This document shows positions 8,900-18,539 of a DNA stretch of 64,000 bases, piece by piece. The notes under the pieces were generated by a model that searched no databases, was not told the origin of the DNA, and saw only the letters and a list, made by a program, of their open reading frames with translations. Source of the DNA: Devosia limi DSM 17137 (GTDB lineage: Bacteria; Pseudomonadota; Alphaproteobacteria; Rhizobiales; Devosiaceae). The stretch is from assembly GCF_900128975.1 (NCBI RefSeq), contig NZ_FQVC01000002.1, positions 372,001 to 436,000 of the forward strand, in the 5' to 3' direction. The translations under genes were made by a program, and so were the position numbers. Within the stretch, counting starts at the first letter, position 1. Each line of letters begins with the position of its first letter.

Positions 8900-10045
8900 A
8901 TGACCCAAGCCCCAGCCGACGGATTGATGCCTTTTCACGCCATGGAGATCCTCAAGCGCGCCAAGGCGCTGGAGGCGGGTGGCCGCACGGTTTGCCATCT
9001 TGAAGTGGGCGAGCCCGGTTCGCCGCCGGCGCCGCGGGTAATCGAGGCCGTGGCCCGGGCGCTGCCCAATGCGCAGGGCTATACCAATGCCAAGGGTTTG
9101 ACCGAGCTGCGCGAAGGGCTTGCGGCCTATTATTCCGACCAGCATCGTGTCGCGGTCGATCCCGATTCCATCCTTTGCACGATGGGATCGTCCGCTGGGT
9201 TCATTCTGGCCTTTCATGCCGCGTTCCGGCCCGGCGCCCGCATCGCCATTACCCGGCCGGGTTATCCCGCCTATGTGAACACCTTGCTGGGATTGGGTTT
9301 CGGTATCAGCGAAATTCCGGTGCGTTCCGCCAATGGCTGGCAGCTGACCGGCTCCGATATCGCCGCCGCCCATGCCATGGAGCCCTTTGAAGGCCTGCTG
9401 TTCGCCAGTCCCGCCAATCCAACCGGCGCAGCGGTCGATCGGGCGGGGCTCGCCGATATCGTGTCGACCTGCAAGCGACTGGGCGTGCAGCTCATCTCCG
9501 ATGAGATCTATCATGGGCTCGATTATCGTGGTCCCTCGGTCAGCGCGCTGGAACTGACGCGCGATGCCATCGTCATCAACAGCTTCTCCAAATATTACTG
9601 CATGACCGGCTGGCGGATCGGTTGGATGGTGTTGCCGGAGGCATTCCTGCGCCGCGCCGAAATCCTGCAGCAAAATCTCTTCATTTCCGCACCGACCCTC
9701 AGCCAGATTGCCGCGACGGCGGCTTTGGGCGAGCGCGACTATTCGGAAGTGCAGAAGGCGGGTTACGCCGCCAATCGCGGCCTGCTGAACGATGGCCTGC
9801 GCTCGCTCGGCTTTGAAATCGGCGCGCCGTCCGATGGGGCCTTTTACGCCTATGCCGGGATCGGCCGCTTCTCCAACGACTCGATGGCCTTCTGCGAGGC
9901 CCTCTTGGAACAGGCCGGTGTCGCCGCAACGCCCGGGATCGACTTCGACCGCACTGACGGCCACGGCTTCGTCCGGTTTTCCTATGCCGGCAAGCATGAA
10001 AGCATCGAACTGGCCTTGGAGCGGATGGCGCGGTTTCTGGGCTGA
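8900..10045 (+). CDS. Pyridoxal phosphate-dependent class I/II aminotransferase
   Basis: 381 residues, full-length fold type I enzyme. Motifs: LEVGEPGSPPAPRVIEAV, YTNAKGLTELREGLAAYY, FASPANPTGAAVDR (Asn contacting PLP), LISDEIYHGLDYRG (Asp pairing with the pyridine nitrogen) and NSFSKYYCMTGWRIGW, which holds the Schiff-base Lys near residue 235. The C-terminal Arg binding the substrate carboxylate is probably in GFVRFSYA. The substrate cannot be fixed; the aspartate/alanine-type group is likely. It is transcribed divergently from the DsbA-like gene and converges on rne. Confidence 0.9.
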   Translation: MTQAPADGLMPFHAMEILKRAKALEAGGRTVCHLEVGEPGSPPAPRVIEAVARALPNAQGYTNAKGLTELREGLAAYYSDQHRVAVDPDSILCTMGSSAGFILAFHAAFRPGARIAITRPGYPAYVNTLLGLGFGISEIPVRSANGWQLTGSDIAAAHAMEPFEGLLFASPANPTGAAVDRAGLADIVSTCKRLGVQLISDEIYHGLDYRGPSVSALELTRDAIVINSFSKYYCMTGWRIGWMVLPEAFLRRAEILQQNLFISAPTLSQIAATAALGERDYSEVQKAGYAANRGLLNDGLRSLGFEIGAPSDGAFYAYAGIGRFSNDSMAFCEALLEQAGVAATPGIDFDRTDGHGFVRFSYAGKHESIELALERMARFLG

Positions 10046-10248
10046 TCCCAGCTGGTAATCGGTCGCCGCCGCTCTGGGCTCAAGCGCCCTCGCAGCAAAA
10101 GCCAGCACCGGCCAGCAATCCGCCGGATTCTTTCATAAAAGTCAGCATTTCTTGCACTGCTGCAGGAGCCAGCAATCCAGCATGCTGGGCGATTTGACGT
10201 CGCAAACGAGCCCGGTCGGGGTCTGGCGGCAGCCGGTGCGGGAATAAG

Positions 10249-10274
10249 AAAAGGCGGCCCGAAGGCCGCCTTTT
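10249..10274 (-). terminator. Bidirectional terminator between rne and the aminotransferase
   Basis: Symmetric hairpin, aaaaggcggcc - loop - ggccgcctttt, lying 7 bases beyond the rne stop codon. It has Ts on both strands, so it can end rne (leftward) and the aminotransferase (rightward). Confidence 0.85.
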
Positions 10275-10281
10275 GACGTTT

Positions 10282-13062
10282 CTAGCCGAGGCCGAGGCGG
10301 CGCTGCCACCAGCCGCCCTTTTTCTTCTTCTCGGGCTCTTCACCCTCGGGTTCCGGGGCAGCGGTCGACGAGACGACGATGCCTTCAGGCGGCAATTCCT
10401 TCTTGGCGCGCTTAGGCTTGGGGGCCTCAGCGGGTTCAGCTTCCGCCACAGGCGCTGCGGCTTCTGGAGCAGGCGCTGCGGCTTCCGCCACAGGCGCTGG
10501 GGCTTCCGGAGCAGGCGTCGATGCTGGCCTGGCCTTCGGTGCAGCCTTGGCCGGTGCCTTGCGTGCAGGAGCGGCTTCGCTCACCGACGGCGCCGCCACG
10601 GCTCCAGCTTCGACAGCCTCGGCCTTTGGCTTGCGCGCACGGGGCTTGCGCTTGGGCTTCTCGGCTTCGACCGCTGCCTCGGCGGCAACGGCCTCAGGCT
10701 GTGCCTCAACCGGCGCTTCGGCTGCAGCTTCGACAGCGGCAGGCTCGGCTGGCTTGCGGGCACGACGCGTGCGCTTGGGCTTTTCGGCGGGGACTTCGGC
10801 CTCGACGACAGCTTCCGGCTCAACCGGGGCCTCGGCGGCAGCGACGATCTCGTCCTGGGCCAGCAGGGTCTCGGCAACCACATTGGTTTCGGCTGGCGTC
10901 AGGCCAGTGTCACCAGCGGGCGAGGGGGCGCGTTCGCCGTTCTCGCCTTCGCCATCGCGACGGTTGCGACGGCCACCGCGGCGACCGCGACGGCGGCGCT
11001 TGCGCGGCTCGTCATCGCCAGCGACTTCGGGACGTGCACCGTTCTCATCGGTGTCTTCGCCTTCACCCTCGGCCTCTTCGCCTTCGACAGCGGCTTCAAC
11101 CTGCGGTGCTTGGGCAGCGCGCTGCTGCTGGGGCGGACGCTGGCCATTGTCGTCAGCGCGCTCGCCACCACGGCGGCGGCGGCGGCGGCGGCGGCGAGAG
11201 GGTTCGCCCTCACCGGCTTCAGCCTCGGTTGCCGACTTGTCGTCTTCGTCCTCGCTCTCGGCTTCGTCGACGATATCCTCGTCTTCGTCCTCGATCACGG
11301 CGCTGTCGACACGGACATGCTCAAGCGTACGGGTCTCGGCAAACGAGACGATGCGCGCTTCGCCCTTTTCGATGGCGAACTGGTGCCCGGTCATCTTGCC
11401 GTCAGCAGTGATGGTGATCGACAGCTGATTGCGGTGTTCAAGCACGGTGAGGGTGTCGCGCTTGTAGTTGAGGATATAGAGCGCCACTTCGACCGGTACG
11501 CGAACGTTGATCGACTGGCCCTGGCGGCGCAGCACGTGGTCTTCCACATGCCGCATGACCATGAGCGCCAGGCTTTCCACCGAACGCACGAGACCGGTGC
11601 CATCGCAGATCGGGCACTTGTGGGTCGAGCTTTCGACGACGCCGAAGCGGATACGCTGGCGGCTCATTTCCATCAGGCCGAAATGGCTGATGCGGCCAAC
11701 CTGGATGCGGGCGCGGTCGTCCTTGAGGGCGTCCTTGAGCTTGCGCTCGACGGCACGGTTGGAGCGGTTCTCGACCATGTCGATGAAGTCGATGACGATC
11801 AAGCCGGCCAGATCGCGCAGGCGCAGCTGGCGGGCCACTTCGTCCGCAGCCTCCAGATTGGTCTGGAGCGCGGTGTCCTCGATATTGTGCTCCTTGGTGG
11901 AGCGACCCGAGTTCACGTCGATCGAGACGAGCGCTTCGGTCGGATTGATGACGATGTAGCCGCCGGAGGGCAGGGTGACCGTCGGCGAGAACATCGAGTC
12001 GAGCTGGGCTTCGATGCCGAACTTGGAGAACAGCGGTTGATCGTCCTTGTAGAGCTGCACGTTCTTGGCGTGGCTCGGCATGATCATGCGCATGAAGTCT
12101 TTTGCTTCGCGGAAGGCGTCATCGCCGGCCACGAACACTTCGTCGATTTCCTTGTTGTAGAGATCGCGGATGGTCCGCTTGATCAGCGAGCCTTCCTCAT
12201 AGACGAGGCACGGCGCCTGCGACTTGAGGGTCAGCGAGCGCACGTTCTCCCACAGGCGCATCAGGTATTCGAAGTCGCGCTTAACCTCGGCCTTGGTGCG
12301 CGAAGCACCGGCCGTGCGCAGGATCACGCCCATGCCCTGCGGCACTTCCAGGTCGCTGGTGATTTCCTTGAGGCGCTTGCGGTCAGCGGCGTTGGTAATC
12401 TTGCGCGAAATGCCGCCACCGCGAGCGGTGTTGGGCATCAGCACCGAATAACGGCCGGCGAGCGACAGATAGGTGGTGAGCGCCGCGCCCTTGTTGCCGC
12501 GTTCTTCCTTGACCACCTGCACCAGCATCACCTGGCGACGCTTGATCACTTCCTGGATCTTGTAGTGACGGCGGCTGTTCTGCGAGCGGCGACGCTCCGG
12601 CAGTTCTTCCAGCGCATCGGCGCCACCGATCGATTCGACAGGTTCGGAATTGGCCGGGGCCTGCTCGATATGGCTGGCGCCTTCCATGTCCTGGGTGTCG
12701 GTCTCGGCGTCGGGCTCGGTTACGCCTTCGGGCAGCGAAATGTGCTCGTCGGTTGCATCGTCATGGCTGTCCTCAGCCTCCTCGTCGCGCAGCAGGGCTT
12801 CGCGGTCGGCAACCGGGATCTGGTAGTAATCGGGATGAATTTCCGAGAAGGCCAGGAAACCGTGACGGTTGCCGCCATACTCAACAAAGGCCGCCTGCAG
12901 CGACGGTTCAACGCGCGTCACCTTGGCGAGGTATATATTTCCCCGCAACTGGCGGCGGGACGCCGATTCAAAATCGAACTCTTCGAGCCTGTTACCCGCT
13001 GTAACGACAATCCGTGTTTCTTCCGGGTGGATGGCATCCACCAGCATTCTCTTGGTAGCCAT
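10282..13062 (-). CDS. rne: Ribonuclease E/G
   Basis: Endoribonuclease of the RNA degradosome, cutting single-stranded AU-rich RNA in mRNA decay and rRNA processing. The start MATKRMLVDAIHPEETRIVV at 13062 fits the family. About 926 residues: an S1 RNA-binding part near the N terminus (RGNIYLAKVTRVEPSLQAAF), the RNase E/G catalytic core with metal-binding Asp in TEALVSIDVNSGRS and LAGLIVIDFIDMVENR, and the Zn-link CPICDGTG. From about residue 540 a long disordered acidic, Ala/Pro/Glu-rich tail carries several Arg patches (for example SRRRRRRRRRGGE and KRRRRGRRGGRRNRR) and Lys/Arg repeats. These are probably RNA- or partner-binding microdomains. The opposite strand is open by coincidence of codon bias. 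Confidence 0.97.
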   Translation of the reverse strand: MATKRMLVDAIHPEETRIVVTAGNRLEEFDFESASRRQLRGNIYLAKVTRVEPSLQAAFVEYGGNRHGFLAFSEIHPDYYQIPVADREALLRDEEAEDSHDDATDEHISLPEGVTEPDAETDTQDMEGASHIEQAPANSEPVESIGGADALEELPERRRSQNSRRHYKIQEVIKRRQVMLVQVVKEERGNKGAALTTYLSLAGRYSVLMPNTARGGGISRKITNAADRKRLKEITSDLEVPQGMGVILRTAGASRTKAEVKRDFEYLMRLWENVRSLTLKSQAPCLVYEEGSLIKRTIRDLYNKEIDEVFVAGDDAFREAKDFMRMIMPSHAKNVQLYKDDQPLFSKFGIEAQLDSMFSPTVTLPSGGYIVINPTEALVSIDVNSGRSTKEHNIEDTALQTNLEAADEVARQLRLRDLAGLIVIDFIDMVENRSNRAVERKLKDALKDDRARIQVGRISHFGLMEMSRQRIRFGVVESSTHKCPICDGTGLVRSVESLALMVMRHVEDHVLRRQGQSINVRVPVEVALYILNYKRDTLTVLEHRNQLSITITADGKMTGHQFAIEKGEARIVSFAETRTLEHVRVDSAVIEDEDEDIVDEAESEDEDDKSATEAEAGEGEPSRRRRRRRRRGGERADDNGQRPPQQQRAAQAPQVEAAVEGEEAEGEGEDTDENGARPEVAGDDEPRKRRRRGRRGGRRNRRDGEGENGERAPSPAGDTGLTPAETNVVAETLLAQDEIVAAAEAPVEPEAVVEAEVPAEKPKRTRRARKPAEPAAVEAAAEAPVEAQPEAVAAEAAVEAEKPKRKPRARKPKAEAVEAGAVAAPSVSEAAPARKAPAKAAPKARPASTPAPEAPAPVAEAAAPAPEAAAPVAEAEPAEAPKPKRAKKELPPEGIVVSSTAAPEPEGEEPEKKKKGGWWQRRLGLG

Positions 13063-13667
13063 AATGAACTCCGCGCGCTCGCGCGCCGACAAGTGGGCGC
13101 CGGAAAACCGGCATCCTTCCCGTGGCGCAGTGCGAGGCGAATGGTTTGAGGGGGGTGGGGCGCGAAACCTCTGCGTTTGGCGCACCGGCAGATATGGTCA
13201 GGGCCGGAAGATGCAGCATGGCAAAACGGCAATCGGTAATCTCGATCGCGTCGCGTTTTGTCCGCCTGCGGGCCATCTGACCTCTTCCTATTGGGCTGCT
13301 GGCGCTTTGGCGCCGACAACCGTCCGGTTTACGAGAAACCGAAATTCCTATGTGAGGCACAGGATTTGCCGCATCTGATCCGGGGCTCCAGGGCTGTTTC
13401 ACCCCGTTGTCCGGCCACTTCCAGACCCGGATGTGGTGGCGATCTGGCCACGCAAACTGGTTTGGCTGGAAGCATGTGCCTCTACTATTAGCGTGTAGGG
13501 GTGTTGGGTCTGATTGGCAACAGGAAAGTCAAAACTGCGCCTCCAGTTCAATTTCAATTGGCCTTGGTTGGCCTGCGCCACAAAACTGCGCATAACAGCA
13601 GCGGTGCCGCAGATTCGCCTGATCGGCTTGGCATGCGGCCACCTCTCACTTAGGGACCGGTCCGCGC
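13063..13667. other. Intergenic region between rne and the amidase gene
   Basis: About 605 bases without a supportable gene, holding the divergent promoters. The leader of rne lies in its left part; long structured 5' regions are usual for rne, which autoregulates its own mRNA. A GC-rich self-complementary stretch (cgcgctcgcgcgc) lies just before the rne start. A short hairpin ggcgc-tttg-gcgcc lies near 13303-13317. No tRNA or known riboswitch was recognised. Confidence 0.45.
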
Positions 13668-14897
13668 TTGTTGAAATTTCCTCATTTTCTAGTGGCTTTG
13701 CTGCTCTTGCTGACACCATTGGCCGCCCGTGCGCAGGATGCGACCCCGCTGCCCGCATTGCCTGGGGTGATCGAGGTGCGCGTCTCGGCGACGCCGGAGA
13801 GGGCGCGGCTGGTGATCGATCTCGGGGCAGAGACCAATTTTGCACTGGTTTCCCTGGATGAGCCGGATCGACTGGCTATCGATGTCCGTGCCGCATCGGT
13901 GGCGGCCCCCGAGGCCAACGGCAAGCCAGCCGGTGAGGGGATGGTTTCTGGGTATGCTGTCGAGCAAGCCGCGCCAGACCGTGTGCGAACGACGCTCACC
14001 CTGTCCATTCCCGCCCAGGTGCAGCAGGCGTACTTGCTGGCGCCGTTCGAAGACCAGCCGGCCCGCCTTGTGGTCGACATCATTCCGGCAACAGCGGAGC
14101 AGTTCGCCGCCAATGTGGCCAGGGACCTGGCGATCTCCACCGGCAGTGTGCCGGCGGCCGTGGCGCACGCACCAACGCCGGCCGGAGGTTCCAATCTGCC
14201 TATCGCCACCAAGCCTCTGGTGGTCATCGATCCCGGCCATGGCGGCATTGACAGTGGTGCGGCTGCTGCGGGCGGGATCAAGGAAAAGGATATCGTCCTC
14301 GCCTTCAGCCTGCGTCTGCAGGAATTACTGGTTGAATCGGGACGGTTCGATGTGGCGCTGACCCGCGAAGACGATACGTTCCTCCGGCTTGAGGAACGCG
14401 TGGCGCTGGCCCGGACGAACAAGGCCGATCTCTTCATTTCCATCCACGCCGATAGCTTCCAGCAGCCCGAGATCCGTGGTGCCAGCGTCTATACCCGCGA
14501 TGAGAATGCCACCGACGTGCTGGACAAGGTTCTGGCCGACAGTGAGAACAAGACCGACGTCATTGCCGGCTTTGCCGTGCCGCAGATGGCGCCGGCGGTT
14601 GTCGACATCCTGCTGGATTTGATGCGCCGCGAAATGCGTATGCAGTCGTTCATGGCCGCACAGGCCATCGTGCATCAACTGGAGCCGAGCGTGCTGCTGC
14701 GCCGCTTCCCGGTGCGTCAGGCCGACTTCTTCGTGTTGCAGGCGCCCGACGTGCCGTCCGTCCTGGTTGAATTGGGCTTTCTGTCCAATGCCAGTGACAT
14801 GGCCAATCTGCTGCAATCGGACTGGCGCGATCGCACCGCCGATGCCCTGGCGCGCGGCATATCGAGCTATTTCGATAGCCTGAACCCCGAAGAGTGA
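13668..14897 (+). CDS. N-acetylmuramoyl-L-alanine amidase (AmiC type, with AMIN domain)
   Basis: Periplasmic zinc amidase that cuts the amide bond between MurNAc and the stem peptide during cell separation. 409 residues from TTG (a second TTG follows at once at 13671). A signal peptide (FLVALLLLLTPLAARAQD) is followed by an AMIN domain at about 30-140 and an Amidase_3 domain from about residue 180. Zinc ligands are visible: His in VVIDPGHGGIDSGA, Glu in GGIKEKDIVLA and His in FISIHADSF. The catalytic Glu is in SVLVELGFLSN. It is followed by PBP1A on the same strand, a common pairing in this order. Confidence 0.94.
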   Translation: MLKFPHFLVALLLLLTPLAARAQDATPLPALPGVIEVRVSATPERARLVIDLGAETNFALVSLDEPDRLAIDVRAASVAAPEANGKPAGEGMVSGYAVEQAAPDRVRTTLTLSIPAQVQQAYLLAPFEDQPARLVVDIIPATAEQFAANVARDLAISTGSVPAAVAHAPTPAGGSNLPIATKPLVVIDPGHGGIDSGAAAAGGIKEKDIVLAFSLRLQELLVESGRFDVALTREDDTFLRLEERVALARTNKADLFISIHADSFQQPEIRGASVYTRDENATDVLDKVLADSENKTDVIAGFAVPQMAPAVVDILLDLMRREMRMQSFMAAQAIVHQLEPSVLLRRFPVRQADFFVLQAPDVPSVLVELGFLSNASDMANLLQSDWRDRTADALARGISSYFDSLNPEE

Positions 14898-15087
14898 TGT
14901 GACAATTCAGTCACGCGTCCTGCTATGCCGGGGATAGCGCGCCTCCTCGGGCGCTTGTGATCCACATTTCTGCTGGCGTCTGATATGATTCTGACTGAAT
15001 TGGACGAGCGATTTGCGTCGCTCGAACCGCAGAATACGGGTGAATTGCCGGTCAGCCGGCGGGCGCCGCCCAGGAGAAACTGACTAT

Positions 15088-17556
15088 ATGCTGCGCTTGC
15101 TCGGCTGGCTGTTTGGCTTTGGGATGTTTGTGGCGCTGGCCGGCGTTGCGGTTGGTGTTGTCTATCTGACCACGGTCTCATCGAACCTGCCTGATTACAC
15201 GGTGCTCAAGGACTATCAGCCGCCGGTGACCACACGCGTGCACGCCGCCGATGGTACGTTGCTGGCCGAATATGCCAGGGAACGCCGCCTGTTCCAGCCA
15301 ATCGAGACTGTGCCGCCACTGCTGGTGCAGGCTTTCCTCTCGGCTGAGGACAAAGACTTCTACACCCATGGCGGCATCGCGATAGATGGCGTGGTCCGGG
15401 CCGTGCGCGACAACGTCCTGCAGCGCATCGACGGCGGAAACGGTCCGATGGTTGGCGCCTCCACCATCACGCAGCAGGTGGCCAAGAACTTCCTGTTGAC
15501 CGCCGATCAGACCTGGGATCGCAAGATCCAGGAGGCGATCCTGGCCATCCGCATCGAGTCGACCTTCTCCAAGCACAAGATCCTGGAGCTCTATCTCAAC
15601 GAAATCTTCCTCGGCCTGAATTCTTATGGCGTCGCCGCGGCAGCGCTGAACTATTTCGACAAGGCACTCTACCAGCTGACACTCAGCGAAGCGGCCTATA
15701 TTGCGGCACTGCCCAAGGGACCAAACAATTATCATCCGTTCCGTCGTCCCGAAGCGGCGATCAGCCGCCGGAACTGGGTAATCGATCGGATGCTGGAGAA
15801 TGGCTACATCACCGCAGATGCTGCCAGGCAGGCCAAGGACGAGCCGCTCAACGTCATTCCACGCGCCTCGGGCAGCCAGCTCTATTCGGCTGAGTATTTC
15901 ACCGAGGAAGTGCGCCGCGAGCTTGCCAAGCTTTATGGCGAGGACCAGCTGTATGGCGGCGGCCTGTCAGTTCGTACCACGCTTGAGCCCAAGCTGCAGG
16001 AATACGCTCGACGTGCACTGATGGATGGGCTGATCGCCTACGACCACACCAAGGGCTTCCGCGGACCGGTGGCCAGCATTGAAATCGGTGAAGACTGGGG
16101 CCTAGACGTTGCCAAGGTCGTGCCGCTTCGCGACGTGCCGGAGTGGACACTGGCCGTGGTGCTGGACATGGGCGGCAACGAGGCGCGCATTGGCCTGCGC
16201 CCCGCCGATGACGTCGACAATGGGGTGCGCCCGGAGCGGGCTACCGGCACCCTGTCCGGCCCGGAAATAAGATGGGTTTCCAAGCCGTTATCAGACATTC
16301 TGAAAGTCGGAGACGTTGTCTATGTGTCGCCGGTCGCCGGCAAGGACGGCGTCTACACGCTGGAGCAGGTGCCCGAGATCGAAGGCGCGTTGGTGGCCAT
16401 GGATCCGCGCACAGGTCGGGTCCTGGCGCTGGTTGGCGGTTTCTCGTTTGCGGAATCCGAATTCAACCGCGCCACGCAGGCCTTGCGGCAGCCCGGCTCG
16501 TCGTTCAAGCCCATCGTTTACGCGGCAGCGCTGGACAATGGCTATACGCCTGCTTCCGTGGTGCTGGATGCGCCGGTGGAAATTCGCAATAGCGACGGCT
16601 CGATCTGGCGGCCGGAAAACTATGCCCAGCAGTTCTATGGCCCGCAGACGCTGCGTCGCGGCATCGAGCGCAGCCGCAATGTCATGACGGTTCGGCTGGC
16701 CAAGGATATCGGTATGCCGTTGGTGGCCGAATATGCCAAGTTGTTTGGCGTCTACGACACGATGCAGCCAGTGCTGGCAATGGCACTGGGCGCCGGCGAA
16801 ACCACCGACATGCGGATGACCGCCGCCTATGCGACGATCGCCAATGGCGGCCGCAAGATCGTGCCGACTCTCATCGACCGCATTCAGGATCGCTATGGCG
16901 TCACCGTCTATCGTCATGATGCGCGTCTCTGCGACGGCTGCACAGCGAGCAATTGGCAGGGGCAGGGTGAGCCGCTGATCATCGACAATCGCGAGCAGGT
17001 GCTCGATCCGATGACCGCCTACCAGATCACGTCGATGATGGAAGGCGTGGTGCTGCGCGGCACGGGAACCGGCGCCCGGTCGCTTGGGCGTCCGGTTGCG
17101 GGCAAAACCGGCACCACCAATGACTACAAGGATGCCTGGTTCGTCGGCTTTACCCCCGAACTCGCCGTCGGCGTCTATGTCGGCTATGACCAGCCGCGCT
17201 CGATGGGCCGGGCAGTGACGGGCGGCTCGTTCGCGGTGCCGATCTTTACGGATTTCGTCGCCAAGGCGCTGCAGGGCACGCCGGCAACGCAGTTCAGCGT
17301 GCCTTCAGGCATGAGTTCGACATGGATCAGCCCGTCTTCCGGCGTCAGAGCCAATCCGGGCGAGCAGGCTATTCTCGAAGCCTTCAAGCCGGGGACCGGC
17401 CCCAACCTCGCCACTTCGGTAATTGGTGTCGATGGCGGCTATGTCAGCGTCGAGCAGCAAATGCTGCAACAGCAGCAGATGCAGCAGCAGGGCTATCCAG
17501 TTCAGGGGAACGGCCAGTATGCCGATCCTAACCAGGGCCGCGGCGGGCTGTTCTAA
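15088..17556 (+). CDS. mrcA: Penicillin-binding protein 1A, bifunctional transglycosylase/transpeptidase
   Basis: Class A PBP that polymerises and cross-links peptidoglycan. Start chosen at the ATG after cagGAGaaac (MLRLLGWLFGFGMFVALAGV, the membrane anchor); an upstream in-frame codon at 15013 adds 25 atypical residues. About 822 residues. GT51 domain: SAEDKDFYTHGGIAIDGVVR (catalytic Glu), GASTITQQVAKNFLLT and LELYLNEIFLGLNSYGV. An OB-like insert is followed by the transpeptidase domain with QPGSSFKPIVY (SxxK Ser), IERSRNVMT (SxN) and VAGKTGTTNDYKDAWFVG (KTG). The C terminus ends in a Gln-rich tail (EQQMLQQQQMQQQG) that is probably disordered. Confidence 0.96.
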   Translation: MLRLLGWLFGFGMFVALAGVAVGVVYLTTVSSNLPDYTVLKDYQPPVTTRVHAADGTLLAEYARERRLFQPIETVPPLLVQAFLSAEDKDFYTHGGIAIDGVVRAVRDNVLQRIDGGNGPMVGASTITQQVAKNFLLTADQTWDRKIQEAILAIRIESTFSKHKILELYLNEIFLGLNSYGVAAAALNYFDKALYQLTLSEAAYIAALPKGPNNYHPFRRPEAAISRRNWVIDRMLENGYITADAARQAKDEPLNVIPRASGSQLYSAEYFTEEVRRELAKLYGEDQLYGGGLSVRTTLEPKLQEYARRALMDGLIAYDHTKGFRGPVASIEIGEDWGLDVAKVVPLRDVPEWTLAVVLDMGGNEARIGLRPADDVDNGVRPERATGTLSGPEIRWVSKPLSDILKVGDVVYVSPVAGKDGVYTLEQVPEIEGALVAMDPRTGRVLALVGGFSFAESEFNRATQALRQPGSSFKPIVYAAALDNGYTPASVVLDAPVEIRNSDGSIWRPENYAQQFYGPQTLRRGIERSRNVMTVRLAKDIGMPLVAEYAKLFGVYDTMQPVLAMALGAGETTDMRMTAAYATIANGGRKIVPTLIDRIQDRYGVTVYRHDARLCDGCTASNWQGQGEPLIIDNREQVLDPMTAYQITSMMEGVVLRGTGTGARSLGRPVAGKTGTTNDYKDAWFVGFTPELAVGVYVGYDQPRSMGRAVTGGSFAVPIFTDFVAKALQGTPATQFSVPSGMSSTWISPSSGVRANPGEQAILEAFKPGTGPNLATSVIGVDGGYVSVEQQMLQQQQMQQQGYPVQGNGQYADPNQGRGGLF

Positions 17557-17558
17557 GC

Positions 17559-18059
17559 ATGACCGAGTTTGTGACCTTTCCTGATGCGCGACTGACCCAG
17601 AAGGCGGCGCCCCGGCCTGTTGATGGTGACCTCGTCGCGATTGGCGAGCAGCTTCGTGCTGCTGCGGAATCTGCCCAGGCTTATGGACTGGCAGCGGCCC
17701 ATGTCGGGGCTGTCGAACCTATCGTGGTGATCAGTGTCGCCCAGGACACGGCGGCACGCGATTATCTGGTGATGTTTAACCCTGAAGTCCTCGAGGTGGC
17801 GCCAGAAACGGAGTTCGGACCGGAGGGGTCGGTTTCCATGCCAGGCATCGAGTCCCCGGTAGAGCGTCCGGTATGGGCCGTAATTGCCTTCGACACCGTT
17901 GACGGCAAACGTAACACGGAGCGCTTCGAGGGCTTTGTGGCCCGGTGCGCCCTGCATGAAATCGATCAGGTCAACGGCACGTTCTTCCTCAGTCGCCTGT
18001 CGCGCCTGAAGCGCGACACGGCAATTCGCAAATTCCAGAAGCTCAACCGCGTCAGCTAA
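17559..18059 (+). CDS. Peptide deformylase-like protein with altered metal ligands (probable pseudoenzyme)
   Basis: 166 residues with the overall layout of peptide deformylase, two bases after the PBP1A stop. Motif 1 (GLAATQVG in active enzymes) reads GLAAAHVG at 43-50. Motif 2 (EGCLS) reads EGSVSMPG at 89-96, so the metal-ligand Cys is Ser91. Motif 3 (HExDH) reads HEIDQVNG from 133, so one His ligand is Gln137; His133 and Glu134 remain. Two of three metal ligands are thus changed, and normal deformylase activity is unlikely. It may bind formylated N-termini, or ribosomes, without hydrolysis; that is inference. A genuine def gene should exist elsewhere in the genome. Confidence 0.85.
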   Translation: MTEFVTFPDARLTQKAAPRPVDGDLVAIGEQLRAAAESAQAYGLAAAHVGAVEPIVVISVAQDTAARDYLVMFNPEVLEVAPETEFGPEGSVSMPGIESPVERPVWAVIAFDTVDGKRNTERFEGFVARCALHEIDQVNGTFFLSRLSRLKRDTAIRKFQKLNRVS

Positions 18060-18062
18060 GTT

Positions 18063-18539
18063 CTAGCTGCCTGGCATGGTGGGCGGCGCGAAAACAATGA
18101 ATGGGCTTTGGGGCGGCTGCCCGGGCGGTACATAGGCCGGGGTAGGCTCACCCGGTTCGCCGAGCGAAATGATATACTGGTGTAGCGAACGCACCTCGGT
18201 TTCATCGAGATAATGCAGGTTGAACCAAGGCATGGGCGGCCTGGTTTCCAGCGCGGCGATGTAGGCGACGAAGTCGTCTTCGGTGTGCTCGCGGGCTTTC
18301 ATGCGCAGATTGGATGCATAGGTGGTCCCCCAGGGGCCCTGGAATCCAACGGGGCTGCCCTTGAGCGCGGTTGCTGGGTCTATCGTGCCGCCGGCTTCAT
18401 TGAAACCGGCTGTGTGGCAATCGTGGCAGCCACCAATTCGGGAGATGCGTTCGCCTTTTGCGACCGATACTTCCGCGTCTTGTGCGTAAGCCGCGCCGGC
18501 CGCCGAGAGGGCCAGAACGGCGAGTGTAGTCCTCAACAT
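18063..18539 (-). CDS. Secreted monohaem cytochrome c family protein
   Basis: 158 residues. Signal peptide LAVLALSAAGAAYAQ, then ISRIGGCHDCHTAGF with a single CHDCH haem-binding motif near residue 39. The likely distal Met ligand is in ETRPPMPWFNLHYLDE, an arrangement seen in small cytochromes c linked to periplasmic dehydrogenases. The C terminus is Pro-rich (GQPPQSP, APPTMPGS). It probably carries electrons in the periplasm; the partner is unknown because no dehydrogenase gene is adjacent. It is convergent with the deformylase-like gene (3-base gap) and divergent from prfB. Confidence 0.9.
   Translation of the reverse strand: MLRTTLAVLALSAAGAAYAQDAEVSVAKGERISRIGGCHDCHTAGFNEAGGTIDPATALKGSPVGFQGPWGTTYASNLRMKAREHTEDDFVAYIAALETRPPMPWFNLHYLDETEVRSLHQYIISLGEPGEPTPAYVPPGQPPQSPFIVFAPPTMPGS

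Noticed and set aside
10273..13149. A 958-codon open frame on the plus strand opposite rne
   Set aside because: It is the mirror of the rne frame; the rne reading has S1, catalytic and Zn-link motifs, while this one shows only low-complexity residues from Ala/Glu/Arg-rich codons.
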